Assembly (NCBI RefSeq): GCF_030824435.1
Contig: NZ_JAVBXS010000100.1
Span: 62,001-126,000 of the forward strand
Direction of reading: 5' to 3'
Length of the DNA stretch: 64,000 nt
Source: Rheinheimera sp.
Lineage (GTDB): Bacteria; Pseudomonadota; Gammaproteobacteria; Enterobacterales; Alteromonadaceae
Part shown: piece by piece, positions 37,022 to 49,125 of the stretch
Numbering within the stretch: position 1 is the first letter of the stretch
How the letters are laid out: each line of letters opens with the position of its first letter
Translations under genes and position numbers: made by a program
Notes under the pieces: model-generated
Seen by the model: the letters and a program-made list of their open reading frames with translations, nothing else
Database searches by the model: none
Told to the model about the DNA's origin: nothing

Positions 37022-39310
37022 ATGAAACGAACTTTATTAAATCAATGGATACTGCTGGCCATCAGTGGTGCTGCTGCGCCATGGTTTTCGCATGCGGCGA
37101 CAGTACTGCAGTGTTATCCCAAACCCGAATTACCGCCCATTCTGGCCAGTCTTAATAAAAATGATGACCAGCTGCGCATCGATTCGGGCCGTGCACAACT
37201 TATTGGCAATCAGGTGGCTGAATTCAGCGACACTGTGCAGCTGACATATCGCGACACTTTATTAACAGCGCCAAGCGCCCGTTTTAGTAAACCTGAGCAG
37301 AGTATGTCAGCCGATGGCGGCATCAGTTATTACAGTTCAATGCTCAAAGTTAGTAGTAGCTCATTCAGCGCACGCCTGGCAGAAAACAAAGTTACTTTGC
37401 AGGATGCTGAATACCGCTTTTTAGGCCAGGCTGGCCGCGGTTATGCCGCACAAATGTCGGCCTCAGATCAGAACGTCGAGTTGCAGGAAGCGAGTTTCAC
37501 CACTTGCCCGGATGGCGACAATGGCTGGGCATTGGAAGCAGAAAAAATTCAGATCAACGCCGATGATGGCTGGGGCGAAGCCTGGAATTCCTTTGTGAAA
37601 ATCAAAGGCGTGCCTGTGTTATATCTGCCTTATATGACTTACCCTGTCAGCAACAAACGCAAAACAGGGGTGTTATTTCCCAATATCGGTAGTTCACAAA
37701 AACTCGGTTTAGATATCCAACTGCCGTATTATCTGAATCTGGCGGAAAACTACGACGCCACTTTAACCCCCAGATATATGAGCCAACGTGGCACCCAGCT
37801 CAATTCTGAATTCCGCTATCTGACAGAGGCCCACCGTGGTTCTTTGTATCTGGAATATCTGGATAAAGATCAGGAAAAAGCCGTCGATTTTGGTGCCCGT
37901 TATTTATCCCATATCAGCCATATTGCCGATTTTAGCGACCGCTGGCGCGCCAGTGTCGATTTTACCGATGTCAGTGATGATGCTTATTTAACTGAACTCG
38001 GCTCTGCCATCAATAACCAGAGTGATACCCAACTGTACCGTCAGGCCAATCTGAGTTATTACGGCGATTATGTGCATTCGGATATTCAGCTGCAAGGTTT
38101 TGAAATTCTCGGCAATTACAATAAAGCCTTCAGCGCTTTACCGCAGTGGGACTTCAGCTCTGCCAAAGCTTTGCCATTGGGCGACAAGCTGCAACTGCTG
38201 TGGGCCGGTCAATATGCCCATTTTGAAAATGATGACCTGTATAAGCGCAGCGCCGACCGGGTGCATCTGGAGCCAACGCTGCGGCTGCCTTATACCACTC
38301 CGGCACTGGAACTGGTGCTGGAAGGCAGTTTATTACATACCTATTATCAGCAAAAAACCACTGAACCCGGCATCTTGCTGGACGAGTCTGTACAACGCAG
38401 CATGCCCAAAGTCAGCTTGAACGGTAAACTGAATTTTGAACGGGAAACCCGCTGGTTCGGGCAGGATTCATTGCAAACGCTGGAACCCCAGCTGCAATAT
38501 TTGTATATCCCTTTTCGCGACCAAAGCAATATTGAACTGTATGACACCGCCAGGTTACAGGACGACTATTCGGGTTTATTCCGCCAGAACCGTTATTCAG
38601 GCCTGGACCGCATTAATGATGCCAATCAGCTGACATTAGGCTGGACGACCAGGGTGTACGACGAGCAAGACACCGAACGTTTCAGGTTCAGCATGGGTCA
38701 GATTTTGTTTTTAGCTGATCCGAAGTCACCTGCATTAACAGATCCTGCAGGTCCAACAGGCGAACAACAAAGTGTCGCCGCCACTGAATCTATTTTTGCT
38801 GCCGAAACGCTGGTGCACTGGCGGCAAAACTGGTTTCTGAATGGCGGTGTGCAATATGATGCTGAAAATAAAAAAATGGTCAAAAGCAATGTCACCCTGG
38901 ATTATCGCAGTGATGATAAAAAATTATTTCAATTGAACCATAGATACAGCCGTTATGTCTCAAACACCGAAATTGCCCAGCTGGGTGCTTTAGGGACAAT
39001 GCCCATTGCTAACCAATGGCAAGCAGTGGCCAGTTACTACCGCGATATCAATAATGACCGGATGATTGAAGCCAATATAGGTTTGCAGTATGAGTCCTGT
39101 TGTTGGGCAATCCGGCTGGTCGCCCGCCGTCAGATTGAAACTAATCTGGAGCTGTTGGTGAATAATCCAAACAATCCGGTGAAACTGGACAGCGGCATTG
39201 CGTTACGTTTTGTGTTAAAAGGATTCGGTGATTCAGCCGGATTTGATGTGTCAGATATGTTGTCCAGCGGCATCTTCGGATATCGCCGCCCTTATTTACT
39301 TAATAATTAA
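37022..39310 (+). CDS. lptD: LPS-assembly outer-membrane protein LptD
   Basis: This 762-residue precursor has a signal peptide ending in SHA, an N-terminal LptA-like beta-jellyroll (RIDSGRAQLIGNQVAEFSDT in outline; DGGISYYSS) and a large C-terminal barrel. The four Cys of the family are present: in LQCYPK, TTCPDG and the ESCCWAIR pair, which form the inter-domain disulfides. It inserts lipopolysaccharide into the outer leaflet. It is followed by surA, pdxA, rsmA, apaG and apaH, the classic order. Confidence 0.96.
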   Translation: MKRTLLNQWILLAISGAAAPWFSHAATVLQCYPKPELPPILASLNKNDDQLRIDSGRAQLIGNQVAEFSDTVQLTYRDTLLTAPSARFSKPEQSMSADGGISYYSSMLKVSSSSFSARLAENKVTLQDAEYRFLGQAGRGYAAQMSASDQNVELQEASFTTCPDGDNGWALEAEKIQINADDGWGEAWNSFVKIKGVPVLYLPYMTYPVSNKRKTGVLFPNIGSSQKLGLDIQLPYYLNLAENYDATLTPRYMSQRGTQLNSEFRYLTEAHRGSLYLEYLDKDQEKAVDFGARYLSHISHIADFSDRWRASVDFTDVSDDAYLTELGSAINNQSDTQLYRQANLSYYGDYVHSDIQLQGFEILGNYNKAFSALPQWDFSSAKALPLGDKLQLLWAGQYAHFENDDLYKRSADRVHLEPTLRLPYTTPALELVLEGSLLHTYYQQKTTEPGILLDESVQRSMPKVSLNGKLNFERETRWFGQDSLQTLEPQLQYLYIPFRDQSNIELYDTARLQDDYSGLFRQNRYSGLDRINDANQLTLGWTTRVYDEQDTERFRFSMGQILFLADPKSPALTDPAGPTGEQQSVAATESIFAAETLVHWRQNWFLNGGVQYDAENKKMVKSNVTLDYRSDDKKLFQLNHRYSRYVSNTEIAQLGALGTMPIANQWQAVASYYRDINNDRMIEANIGLQYESCCWAIRLVARRQIETNLELLVNNPNNPVKLDSGIALRFVLKGFGDSAGFDVSDMLSSGIFGYRRPYLLNN

Positions 39311-39321
39311 TGTGGAAATTT

Positions 39322-40614
39322 ATGAAGTTACAAAAGTTGATTGCTGTTGCCGTAACAACCTGCTTCATGCTGAGCAGCCAGGCTGCCGAAACAAAAGTTG
39401 ATGCAGTTGCTGCTGTCGTCAATAACGGCGTGGTGCTGGAGAGCGAAGTTGAGGATATGGTCGCGCGCGTAAAGAAAAACGCAGCGGCACAAAATCAGAC
39501 TTTGCCTTCCGACCGCGCACTGCGCACCCAGGCACTGGAAAGGCTTATTCTGAACAACCTGCAGATGCAAATGGCCAAACGGATGGGGTTACAAATTACC
39601 GACCCTCAACTGGATGAAACCATTGAAAACATTGCCAAAGAGCAAAAAATGACTGTGACCCAGCTGCGTGCTCAGGTGGTGAAGGAAGAAGGCAGTTATG
39701 AATTGTTCCGTGAGCGTCTGCGTGAAGAAATCACCACAGGTGAAGTATTACGTGCCAACGTACAACGCCGTATTTATGTCAGCCCACAAGAAGTGGACAC
39801 TGTACTGAAGTTGATGGAACAACAAGGCGGCAGCAATGAACAATACAATATCGGTCATATTCTGGTGGCATTGCCAAGTGAACCCAGCACCGAACAAATG
39901 AAAGAAGCCGAAGAAAAAGCTAATAAAGTGATGGAGTTGCTGCGCTCCGGCAGCGATTTCAAAAAAATAGCTATTGCCTCTTCTTCCGCTGAAACTGCGC
40001 TGGAAGGTGGTGATATGGGCTGGCAGAACATTAACGAGATGCCAACCTTATTTGCCGATCAGGTTCGTGGTAAAAAGAAAAAAGACCTGATTGGTCCGCT
40101 GCGCTCGGGCGCTGGTTTTCATATTCTGACTATTTTTGATATCAAAGGCGCCAATGTGGTGGAGTTTGAAGAAGTGAATGCCCGTCATGTCCTGATCAAA
40201 CCGTCCATTATTGTCAGCGAAGAAAAAGCCAAAAATATGCTGGCCACTTTTGTAAAAGACTTTAAAGCTGGCAAAGCCGATTTTGCTGAATTTGCCAAAA
40301 CTTATTCTGAAGATCCGGGTTCAAAACTCAAAGGTGGCGAACTGGGTTGGGCAGATCCGGCTAAATATGTTGTTGCTTTTCGCAATACGCTGGCCACGCT
40401 GAAAAAAGGCGAGATCAGTGAGCCTTTTGCCTCAGAGTTCGGTTGGCATATTATTCAGTTGCATGACCGTCGCACCGTAGACGCTACCGCTGAGAAAAAA
40501 CGTGAACAAGCAGGCCGGTTAATTTTCAACCGTCGTTATAACGAAGAATCCAGTAATTTCCTGCGTGAATTGCGCGATCAGGCCTTTATTGAAATTCTGG
40601 CGGAAGCTGAATGA
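39322..40614 (+). CDS. surA: Periplasmic chaperone / peptidyl-prolyl isomerase SurA
   Basis: This 430-residue protein (E. coli 428) starts at the ATG giving a normal signal peptide (MKLQKLIAV ... SSQA), with GGAA just upstream; an ATG four codons earlier overlaps the lptD stop and has no ribosome site. The N-terminal chaperone helices are followed by two parvulin domains ([13 protein letters not shown]..., [13 protein letters not shown]... GELGWADP). It escorts outer-membrane proteins including LptD. Confidence 0.95.
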   Translation: MKLQKLIAVAVTTCFMLSSQAAETKVDAVAAVVNNGVVLESEVEDMVARVKKNAAAQNQTLPSDRALRTQALERLILNNLQMQMAKRMGLQITDPQLDETIENIAKEQKMTVTQLRAQVVKEEGSYELFRERLREEITTGEVLRANVQRRIYVSPQEVDTVLKLMEQQGGSNEQYNIGHILVALPSEPSTEQMKEAEEKANKVMELLRSGSDFKKIAIASSSAETALEGGDMGWQNINEMPTLFADQVRGKKKKDLIGPLRSGAGFHILTIFDIKGANVVEFEEVNARHVLIKPSIIVSEEKAKNMLATFVKDFKAGKADFAEFAKTYSEDPGSKLKGGELGWADPAKYVVAFRNTLATLKKGEISEPFASEFGWHIIQLHDRRTVDATAEKKREQAGRLIFNRRYNEESSNFLRELRDQAFIEILAEAE

Positions 40615-41606
40615 CATTACGTATCGGTATCACACCCGGAGAACCTGCAGGTATAGGGCCGGATCTGGTGGTGCAACTGGCGCAGCAAAGCTGGCCGGTT
40701 GAACTGGTGGTTTGTGCCGATCCAGAAGTACTGACACAAAGGGCAGCCCAGCTTGGGTTGCCTCTAACCTTATTGCCTTATCAGAGTGAACAAGAGCCCA
40801 AACCCCAACAAGCTGGAACCTTAACCATCGCCGCTATTCATGCACCCCAGTCTGTAATTCCTGGCGTATTAAATGAAAACAATGGCCATTATGTGGTGGA
40901 AACCTTAAGTTTTGTTGGGGAAAAATCTATCAGTGGTGAATTTGCCGCCATAGTGACAGGCCCGGTGCACAAAGGCATTATTAATAAAGCTGGCATCCCC
41001 TTTAGCGGCCATACCGAATTTTTTGCTCATCAGTCCAATACACCTTATGTGGTGATGATGCTGGCAACCGAAGGTTTAAGAGTGGCCTTAGCTACCACCC
41101 ATATTCCACTGGCTTATGTTGCCAAGGCCATTACCCGTGAAAGACTGACCCAGGTACTGCGTATCCTGCAGCAGGATTTACAGCAAAAATTTGCCATTGC
41201 CAAACCGCGCATTTATGTCTGTGGCCTGAATCCACATGCGGGTGAAGACGGACATCTGGGGCGCGAAGAAATTGATGTGATGATCCCAACCCTGAATGAG
41301 CTACGTGCCCAGGGCATGGATCTGGTTGGCCCTTTGCCGGCCGATACCTTGTTCCAGCCAAAGTACCTGGACAATGCCGATGCCGTGCTGGCGATGTATC
41401 ATGATCAGGGTTTACCTGTTCTCAAATATAAAGGTTTTGGCCGCTCAGTAAATATCAGTCTGGGTTTGCCACTTATCCGAACTTCCGTCGATCATGGCAC
41501 CGCGCTGGATTTAGCAGGCAGCGGTAAAGCCGACGCAGGCAGTATGCTGCATGCCCTTGATCAGGCGATATTTTTAGCGACTCAATCGAAACTATCTCAT
41601 GAATGA
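40611..41606 (+). CDS. pdxA: 4-hydroxythreonine-4-phosphate dehydrogenase
   Basis: This 331-residue enzyme of pyridoxal phosphate synthesis has the N-terminus [13 protein letters not shown], metal-site motifs SGHTEFFA and [11 protein letters not shown], and [20 protein letters not shown]-type ending. The ATG overlaps the surA stop (ATGA), showing tight coupling. Confidence 0.96.
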   Translation: MTLRIGITPGEPAGIGPDLVVQLAQQSWPVELVVCADPEVLTQRAAQLGLPLTLLPYQSEQEPKPQQAGTLTIAAIHAPQSVIPGVLNENNGHYVVETLSFVGEKSISGEFAAIVTGPVHKGIINKAGIPFSGHTEFFAHQSNTPYVVMMLATEGLRVALATTHIPLAYVAKAITRERLTQVLRILQQDLQQKFAIAKPRIYVCGLNPHAGEDGHLGREEIDVMIPTLNELRAQGMDLVGPLPADTLFQPKYLDNADAVLAMYHDQGLPVLKYKGFGRSVNISLGLPLIRTSVDHGTALDLAGSGKADAGSMLHALDQAIFLATQSKLSHE

Positions 41607-42417
41607 TAAAGTACATTTAGGCCATACGGCCCGTAAAAGATTTGGCCAGAACTTCCTGCATGATCCTGTGGTGATTGAACGTATTGTCAAAGCTATAGCG
41701 CCAAAACCTGGTGAACATCTGGTGGAAATTGGCCCTGGCCTTGGCGCATTAACTGAACCTGTGGCTGAAAAAGCCGGTCACTTAACAGTGGTGGAACTTG
41801 ACCGTGATTTAGCCCAGCGTCTGCGTGAACATCCGGTACTTGCCAACAAGCTGACGATTCATCAGGGCGATGCGATGAAATTTGATTTCAGCACGCTGGT
41901 GCCTGATGGCGGCAAGCTGAAAATTTTTGGTAACTTGCCTTATAACATTTCCACCCCTTTGCTGTTTCATCTGTTTGAATTTACCAATCACATTGAAAAC
42001 ATGCACTTTATGCTGCAAAAAGAAGTAGTGGAGCGCATGACTGCAGGTCACGGCTCTAAAACTTATGGCCGTTTAAGTGTGATGACGCAATTTTTCTGTC
42101 ATGCCATGCCGGTGGTTGAAGTGGGGCCTGGTGCTTTTAAACCAGCACCTAAGGTAGATTCTGCTGTGGTGCGGCTGATCCCGAAGAACGACAGCGAACG
42201 TGATGGAGTTCCGGTGACTGTGCTGAACCGGGTTTGTCTGGAAGCCTTTAACCAACGCCGTAAAACTTTGCGTAATTGTTTTAGCAATTTTGCCACAGCC
42301 GAACAAATAGAAGCTTTGGGTATAGATCCGTCATTGCGGCCGGAACAACTACCGGTCAGTGAATTTATCCGTATTGCTAAGTGGTTATCACAACAACCGG
42401 ATGTAAAAAATGACTGA
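41599..42417 (+). CDS. rsmA: 16S rRNA dimethyladenosine transferase RsmA (KsgA)
   Basis: This 272-residue methyltransferase dimethylates A1518/A1519 of 16S rRNA. Motifs: [19 protein letters not shown] loop [13 protein letters not shown], and the catalytic NLPYNIS. It overlaps pdxA by 8 bp. Confidence 0.97.
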   Translation: MNDKVHLGHTARKRFGQNFLHDPVVIERIVKAIAPKPGEHLVEIGPGLGALTEPVAEKAGHLTVVELDRDLAQRLREHPVLANKLTIHQGDAMKFDFSTLVPDGGKLKIFGNLPYNISTPLLFHLFEFTNHIENMHFMLQKEVVERMTAGHGSKTYGRLSVMTQFFCHAMPVVEVGPGAFKPAPKVDSAVVRLIPKNDSERDGVPVTVLNRVCLEAFNQRRKTLRNCFSNFATAEQIEALGIDPSLRPEQLPVSEFIRIAKWLSQQPDVKND

Positions 42418-42787
42418 GCAGTATTCAATCCCGATTCAGGTCGAAACTTTTTACATTGAAAATCAGTCGGATGAAAAAGCAAACCGCTATGTGTTTGCTT
42501 ATACCATCAATATCCGCAACAACAGCCTGGTGACAGTACAGTTATTGCGCCGTTATTGGTCTATCACAGACGCCAATGGCAAAAACTCTGAAGTTTATGG
42601 TGATGGTGTTGTTGGTGAACAACCTCAACTGGCGCCGGGCAGCAGCTACAGCTACACCAGCGGTGCAGTACTGGAAACTCCGGTTGGTACTATGCAGGGG
42701 CATTATGAAATGAAAACCGAATCAGGTGAGATGTTTAATGCACCTATTCCGGTATTCCGGCTGGCCATCCCAAATATTCTGAACTGA
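42410..42787 (+). CDS. apaG: ApaG (CorD) family protein
   Basis: This 125-residue fibronectin-III-like protein has [51 protein letters not shown]-type core. The precise role is unclear; linked to divalent cation efflux and Ap4A metabolism by operon. It overlaps rsmA by 8 bp. Confidence 0.96.
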   Translation: MTEQYSIPIQVETFYIENQSDEKANRYVFAYTINIRNNSLVTVQLLRRYWSITDANGKNSEVYGDGVVGEQPQLAPGSSYSYTSGAVLETPVGTMQGHYEMKTESGEMFNAPIPVFRLAIPNILN

Positions 42788-42789
42788 CA

Positions 42790-43602
42790 ATGCCAAGATA
42801 TGTGATTGGAGATGTGCAGGGCTGCTTTGACCAATTGCAGCAACTGCTCACAAAGATCAATTTTAAACCCGACCGTGATCAGCTCTGGTTTTGTGGTGAC
42901 TTAATTGCCCGTGGCCCACAATCGCTGCAAACCTTAAGGTTTGTGCGTGATTTGGCAGATAACGCCATCACGGTACTTGGTAACCACGACTTAAACTTTC
43001 TGGCGTCCTTGCACGGTTATGGCAAAATTACTGCCGCCGATCAGCTGCAAGAACTACAGCAGGCCCCGGATAAACATCAACTGGCAGATTGGCTGCTACA
43101 ACAACCGCTGATCCACTATAATGCCAGCGAAAATTTAATGCTGGTACATGCCGGGCTCGCGCCTGGCTGGAGTCTGGTAACAGCATTAGAGGCCGCAGCT
43201 GACGTTTGTCAAAGTCTGCTACAGGACGCCCCTTCAGTATTTAGCCAGATGTATGGCAATCAACCCGATTTATGGCAGGATGCCGACACCAAAGCGGCAA
43301 GATGGCGATTTACCATCAATAGTTGTACCCGAATGCGTTATTGTCTGGCAGATGGCCGGCTGGAATTAAAAGAAAAAGGCGAAGTCTCGGCAAATCCGGA
43401 TTTGATCCCCTGGTTCGAGTTTTGGCGTGACAAGCAGCACCCAACCATTTTTTTTGGTCATTGGGCTGCACTACAGGGAATATGCGATGTGGAGGCCATC
43501 CACGCGCTTGACACAGGTTGTGTCTGGGGTAATTCTTTGACGGCCTATTGTATTGAATCGCAACGGCGTTATAGTGTAGTTGGATATAAAAAACAACTAT
43601 AA
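42790..43602 (+). CDS. apaH: Symmetrical bis(5'-nucleosyl)-tetraphosphatase ApaH
   Basis: This 270-residue metallophosphatase hydrolyses Ap4A to two ADP. Phosphoesterase motifs: GDVQGCFDQL, FCGDLIARGP, VLGNHDLNFL, LVHAGLAPGW and GHWAALQG. It is the last gene of the lptD-surA-pdxA-rsmA-apaG-apaH series, 2 bp after apaG. Confidence 0.97.
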   Translation: MPRYVIGDVQGCFDQLQQLLTKINFKPDRDQLWFCGDLIARGPQSLQTLRFVRDLADNAITVLGNHDLNFLASLHGYGKITAADQLQELQQAPDKHQLADWLLQQPLIHYNASENLMLVHAGLAPGWSLVTALEAAADVCQSLLQDAPSVFSQMYGNQPDLWQDADTKAARWRFTINSCTRMRYCLADGRLELKEKGEVSANPDLIPWFEFWRDKQHPTIFFGHWAALQGICDVEAIHALDTGCVWGNSLTAYCIESQRRYSVVGYKKQL

Positions 43603-43690
43603 TACAGTCGTTTTCCGAAAGACAAATTGGTCGTCAGGCCAGGCCGCCGCAGATTTGCGCGACTAATTTAAAACCCGTTGGGAGTTCCAT

Positions 43691-45703
43691 ATGAAGTTAA
43701 CTGTAGCACTGCGTATTGTGGGTGGCTTTGGTGTTATTTCACTGCTGTTGTTATTCATCGGTATCACGTCTTATATAAGTCTGAGCAATATTAGTGATTC
43801 AACCAGTCAGGTAAACACCATTTCTATTCCTGCGCTTGAAAACAGTGCAACCTTACAGAGTGAATTTGTAAAAATGAGCAAAGTAAGCCTGCAGGCTTAT
43901 TACGCTGATGAAGTGAAAAATGTTTCTACTCTGGAAGGTCAGTTCCAGTCCGAAAAAGCCATGTACGATGCAGCTGCAAAATCTCTGCAGTCTGTGGTGG
44001 CAGCAGAACAAGAACTGGCAGCCAGCTTTAAACAAGTTAATGCTGCATATGAGCAGTTTATTCCAACCAGTAACGAGCTTTTCGCCGCGTTAAAAAAGAG
44101 CCTGACCTTAAGAGATCAGATGGACAATAAGCTGTCAGATCTGGAAGGTAACTCCGACGACGCAGCATCATTAATTCTTGATTTTACAGACATTCGCAGT
44201 GCAAGTAGCAGGTTCCCAAAATCTTATGCAGCCGCATCAGAGATGGAAACAAGCTTAAACTCTCTGGTGTCTACAGTGGTTGATCTCATTCGCACCAACA
44301 CACCAACCACCAGCGAAACTTTGAGCAATGAAATTAAAAACCGCATGAGCGATATCGCCGGCAAAATGACGGTGATCAAAGACGAAGCTGGTGAATCAGT
44401 TGAAATGGTGGCAGATCTGGAAGAAAAAATTACTGCTATCAATGACCTGCTCAATTCAGCTGACGGCATCCTGGCACTGAAACAACAACGGCTTGCCGCC
44501 ACTGCTTCTGCACAAAAAATGCTGACTACAGCAGAACAACAAACCACAGATGCAGTTTCTGCATTGAATCAGTTATTAAGCAAAGCCCGCAGCGCTGCAG
44601 GCGAAATTCAGCAGGAAGCTGAATCAGGTGTCAGTAATGCTGTGGTACTGATTTTTATCGTGGTACTGGTTTCAATCGTATTGGCTGTGGGTATTGCACT
44701 GTTAACGGTACGCAGCATCACTACGCCACTGGCTAAAGTAAATGAAATTTTAGGTGTGGTCGCTTCGGGTGACCTGACGAAAAAACTGGATGATTCGGCG
44801 TCCGATGAATTCGGCGAGCTGGCAAGAAACTGTAATCAGGTGATCAGTAATCTGCGTCAGTTAATTCAGGGTATTATTTCACGTTCTACCCAGCTGGCAG
44901 CGGCGTCAGAACAGACTTCGGCTATCACTGTACAGTCGACTCAGGCGATTCGTGAGCAGAAATCTCAGGTCACTCAGGCAGCAACAGCGACCACTGAAAT
45001 GAGCAGCACCTCACAAGGTGTGATGCAAAGCTCAAGCGACGCTCTGGCTGAAATTAAACATGCCGACAGTGAAGCTGAGCGGGTAAAAGGTATTTCCAAT
45101 ACCAACAAACAGACCATTCTGCAGTTATCACAGGAAGTTGAACAAGCTTCTAAAGTGATCAACAAGCTACACCAGGACAGCGCTTCTATCGGTAGCATCC
45201 TTGATGTAATTCGCGGCATCGCTGAACAAACAAACCTGCTGGCATTAAACGCAGCCATTGAAGCGGCGCGCGCCGGTGAACAGGGACGTGGTTTTGCTGT
45301 TGTTGCCGATGAAGTTCGTTCACTGGCCAGTAAAACCCAATCTTCAACGCAGGAAATTCAGGCGATGATCCAGGTATTACAATCTGGGGCTCATGCTGCG
45401 GTTGAAGCCATGAACAAAGGCCGTCGTCAGGCGGAAAACTGTGTCACACAAACTGAAGTTGCCGCTGAAGCTCTGGACTCCATTACCCATGCGGTGCATT
45501 TGGCGCATGATATGAGCGAACAGATTTCCCACGCCGCCCGTGAGCAGAATCAGGTTTCACATGAAATCAGTAAGCTGCTGGAATCTATCGTAAATATCGC
45601 TGAAGAAACAGCCTCAGGTGCAGAGCAAACTTCGGATTCAAGTCACGAAGTAGCTCGTCTGGCGGAAGAATTACGCCAGTCTGTAGACCAGTTTAAAGTT
45701 TGA
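43691..45703 (+). CDS. Methyl-accepting chemotaxis protein
   Basis: This 670-residue receptor has TM1 at about 8-30, a long periplasmic helical sensor (about 31-315), TM2 at about 317-340, HAMP ([20 protein letters not shown] in outline) and a signalling domain with tip [25 protein letters not shown] lies before the ATG. The ligand is unknown. It has its own terminator and lies 88 bp behind apaH. Confidence 0.93.
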   Translation: MKLTVALRIVGGFGVISLLLLFIGITSYISLSNISDSTSQVNTISIPALENSATLQSEFVKMSKVSLQAYYADEVKNVSTLEGQFQSEKAMYDAAAKSLQSVVAAEQELAASFKQVNAAYEQFIPTSNELFAALKKSLTLRDQMDNKLSDLEGNSDDAASLILDFTDIRSASSRFPKSYAAASEMETSLNSLVSTVVDLIRTNTPTTSETLSNEIKNRMSDIAGKMTVIKDEAGESVEMVADLEEKITAINDLLNSADGILALKQQRLAATASAQKMLTTAEQQTTDAVSALNQLLSKARSAAGEIQQEAESGVSNAVVLIFIVVLVSIVLAVGIALLTVRSITTPLAKVNEILGVVASGDLTKKLDDSASDEFGELARNCNQVISNLRQLIQGIISRSTQLAAASEQTSAITVQSTQAIREQKSQVTQAATATTEMSSTSQGVMQSSSDALAEIKHADSEAERVKGISNTNKQTILQLSQEVEQASKVINKLHQDSASIGSILDVIRGIAEQTNLLALNAAIEAARAGEQGRGFAVVADEVRSLASKTQSSTQEIQAMIQVLQSGAHAAVEAMNKGRRQAENCVTQTEVAAEALDSITHAVHLAHDMSEQISHAAREQNQVSHEISKLLESIVNIAEETASGAEQTSDSSHEVARLAEELRQSVDQFKV

Positions 45704-45722
45704 TAAAACTGCATAGAAAAAA

Positions 45723-45747
45723 GGAGCTCACTGAGCTCCTTTTTTAT
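45723..45747 (+). terminator. Terminator of the chemoreceptor gene
   Basis: GGAGCTC (45723-45729) pairs with GAGCTCC (45733-45739); flanking A and T runs extend the stem. Confidence 0.92.
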
Positions 45748-45916
45748 TGCCTGTGACCCGTCCTGAATAATGGTGGCACTGCGGGCTTATTTGCTTTAGC
45801 AATACATCCGGGACTGGCATAAACACAACCCAGGTACCAGTAACCCTATAACGACGAGCTTGTTTTACCAGCGAGCAGGTTATTGTGACACCACCAATGC
45901 CACTTAATTTATACGC

Positions 45917-45945
45917 AAAAAAAACCGCTTAACAGCGGTTTTTTT
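45917..45945 (-). terminator. Terminator of the DUF3718 gene (bidirectional)
   Basis: AACCGCT (45923-45929) and AGCGGTT (45934-45940) form a stem flanked by A8 and T7, so it can work in both directions. It sits 8 bp after the DUF3718 stop codon. Confidence 0.88.
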
Positions 45946-45952
45946 AACTCAA

Positions 45953-46330
45953 TTATTCACCGCCACCGGCGCGTTCTTTTAATACCGCAATCAGCGGTGA
46001 GCCTGCATGGTTCGACTCGGCCCAGGCAATGTCACCAGAAGCCGTAATTTGTGCTGCTGGAAGCTGTTTAATAATAAACTCCCCCGCCCCTGCCGCATTG
46101 TTTTTTACTGCATGGCGGATCATCGAGTTGCCATCACACATCACACCATCATATATATTGCGCAAACGCAGACGGTTTTCACTTAACAATTTACGAAAAC
46201 GGTTTTTATCATCTGCTTTGACATAATCACACATGGATGCCGCCAGCTGCTGGTCGGCGTAAGCTGCAGGAGTAACCACGAACAGACCAGTTAACAGCGA
46301 ACCGCATAACATCGCTGGTAATACTTTCAT
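45953..46330 (-). CDS. DUF3718 family exported protein
   Basis: This 125-residue protein has a signal peptide cleaved after AYA. The body (MCDYVKADDKNRFRKLLSEN, LRNIYDGVMCDGNSMIRHAV, GEFIIKQLP) matches DUF3718, a small periplasmic family of Alteromonadales with two conserved Cys. Function is unknown. GAGAGG precedes the ATG. Confidence 0.85.
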   Translation of the reverse strand: MKVLPAMLCGSLLTGLFVVTPAAYADQQLAASMCDYVKADDKNRFRKLLSENRLRLRNIYDGVMCDGNSMIRHAVKNNAAGAGEFIIKQLPAAQITASGDIAWAESNHAGSPLIAVLKERAGGGE

Positions 46331-46409
46331 AGACGACCTCTCAGACTGTTGGGATCAAGAACCGACTAATAGTAGCAACATGTTATAAGCTGTGCAATCC
46401 ACCAGCAAC

Positions 46410-46901
46410 TCAGGAGCTTTTTTCAACTAACACAAAGCGATACGAATAAGGATTCTGTCCATCAGCCTGATGTTGTTCTGTTGAAATGACCTGCCAGCCC
46501 GGCTCACTCTGATAGTCAGGGAAAAATGCATCCCCTGTAGTTTCCAGATCAATATGTGTCAGATAAAGCCGGTTAGCCCGCGCTAACATCTGCCGGTATA
46601 ACTGAGCGCCACCGATGATCATCACTTCCGGCTCATCGGCGACTAACGCCAGCGCAGCTTCCACTGAATCAACCCAGTCGGCCGTAAAGCCTGCAGGCGC
46701 AGTCTGACGGCTGATAATGATATTACGGCGGCCCGGCAACAACCTGCCGATAGAATCGTAAGTTTTACGCCCCATAATAACCGGCTTACCCAACGTAACT
46801 TTTTTAAAGTGCGCTAAATCTGCCGGCATATGCCAGGGCATCTGATTGTTAAGGCCAATCACATTTTGATTGGCCATAGCTGCAACCAGAGCTATTTTCA
46901 T
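46410..46901 (-). CDS. folA: Dihydrofolate reductase
   Basis: This 163-residue enzyme reduces dihydrofolate with NADPH. The N-terminus LVAAMANQNVIGLNNQMPWH, VIMGRKTYDSIGRLLPGR and VMIIGGAQLYRQML are diagnostic; Asp27-equivalent lies in PADLAHFK. Length is typical (E. coli 159). It lies 9 bp downstream of cgtA. Confidence 0.97.
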   Translation of the reverse strand: MKIALVAAMANQNVIGLNNQMPWHMPADLAHFKKVTLGKPVIMGRKTYDSIGRLLPGRRNIIISRQTAPAGFTADWVDSVEAALALVADEPEVMIIGGAQLYRQMLARANRLYLTHIDLETTGDAFFPDYQSEPGWQVISTEQHQADGQNPYSYRFVLVEKSS

Positions 46902-46910
46902 GCAGTTTCC

Positions 46911-48098
<1,188 letters not shown>

Positions 48099-48290
48099 TT
48101 AGTATAAACCGAATGCGCAGAATCGGCTAAATGAGCTGGATTACTGCGCTATACCAGTGCATCACTGGAAAACTATGGCCCGACAATAATGCTATATCAG
48201 CGCCATACTGACTTATCTGAACATCAAACTTCCTGAAACAAGCAAACCAAGCTTGTTTTGTTTCTGTGTCAGCCCACAGGCTTTCACGTA

Positions 48291-48319
48291 AAAAAAACCC
48301 CGCACTGGGCGGGGCTTTT
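48291..48319 (-). terminator. Terminator after rpmA
   Basis: CCCCGC (48298-48303) and GCGGGG (48309-48314) form a stem; on the minus strand it is followed by a T run. It lies between rpmA and cgtA, so cgtA probably has its own promoter in the 48069-48290 spacer. Confidence 0.88.
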
Positions 48320-48335
48320 TCCGGAAACTTTCGGA

Positions 48336-48593
48336 TTATTCGCTGACAATGCTCACGAACTTACGATTGTGTTCACCTTTCACTTCAAACTTAACTTTAC
48401 CGTCAGTTAAAGCGAATAATGTGTGGTCTTTACCGATACCAACGTTTGAACCAGCGTGGAACTTAGTACCACGTTGACGCACGATGATGTTACCGGCTAA
48501 TACTGACTCGCCGCCGAAACGCTTAACACCTAAGCGTTTCGCTTCTGAATCACGACCGTTACGTGTACTACCTACACCTTTTTTACTTGCCAT
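48336..48593 (-). CDS. rpmA: 50S ribosomal protein L27
   Basis: This 85-residue basic protein has the standard start [20 protein letters not shown] and [21 protein letters not shown]. It is part of the peptidyl-transferase region of the ribosome, 18 bp after rplU. Confidence 0.98.
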   Translation of the reverse strand: MASKKGVGSTRNGRDSEAKRLGVKRFGGESVLAGNIIVRQRGTKFHAGSNVGIGKDHTLFALTDGKVKFEVKGEHNRKFVSIVSE

Positions 48594-48611
48594 GAGTCGT
48601 TACTCCTGAAA

Positions 48612-48920
48612 TTAAGCGCTGATGCCAGTAATTTTCACTTCAGTAAACCACTGACGATGGCCAGCTTGTTTACGGTAGTGCTTACGACGACGGAATTTGA
48701 CGATTTTAACTTTATCGCCACGGTCATGATCGACCACTTCCGCAGTTACTTTACTGCCTTCAACTAAAGGAGTACCGATTTTGACTTCTTCGCCATTGAC
48801 AATCATCAACGCAGCGAATTCAACGGTTGCACCCTTTTCTAAGTCCAGTTTTTCTAGACGAAGGGTTTGGCCTTCAGTCACACGGTGCTGTTTGCCACCA
48901 CTTTGGAAAACCGCGTACAT
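48612..48920 (-). CDS. rplU: 50S ribosomal protein L21
   Basis: This 102-residue protein begins [14 protein letters not shown], matching E. coli L21 (103). It ends [20 protein letters not shown] then [16 protein letters not shown] precedes the ATG; an in-frame upstream extension was rejected. It is divergent from ispB. Confidence 0.98.
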   Translation of the reverse strand: MYAVFQSGGKQHRVTEGQTLRLEKLDLEKGATVEFAALMIVNGEEVKIGTPLVEGSKVTAEVVDHDRGDKVKIVKFRRRKHYRKQAGHRQWFTEVKITGISA

Positions 48921-49062
48921 AGTTAACTCCGTACAGATCACGCCAGCCACATAAGGGGCGTGTTAATTATATTCACAGGGCGCGAATTGTACGCAATTTC
49001 CCCTACCCTCGCAAGAGGAAAACTGAAAAAGATCAGCACTTCACAAAATGTGAGACTTTTAG

Positions 49063-49091
49063 TTTTGCCAATATAGCTCTTGGTGTAGAAT
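49063..49091 (+). promoter_or_regulatory. Candidate sigma-70 promoter of ispB
   Basis: TTTTGC (49063-49068) and TAGAAT (49086-49091) are 17 bp apart, 35 bp upstream of the ispB start. A reasonable but unproven match. Confidence 0.4.
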
Positions 49092-49125
49092 CGGGGCACT
49101 TTAACCGTTGGTGCAGTTATTCAGA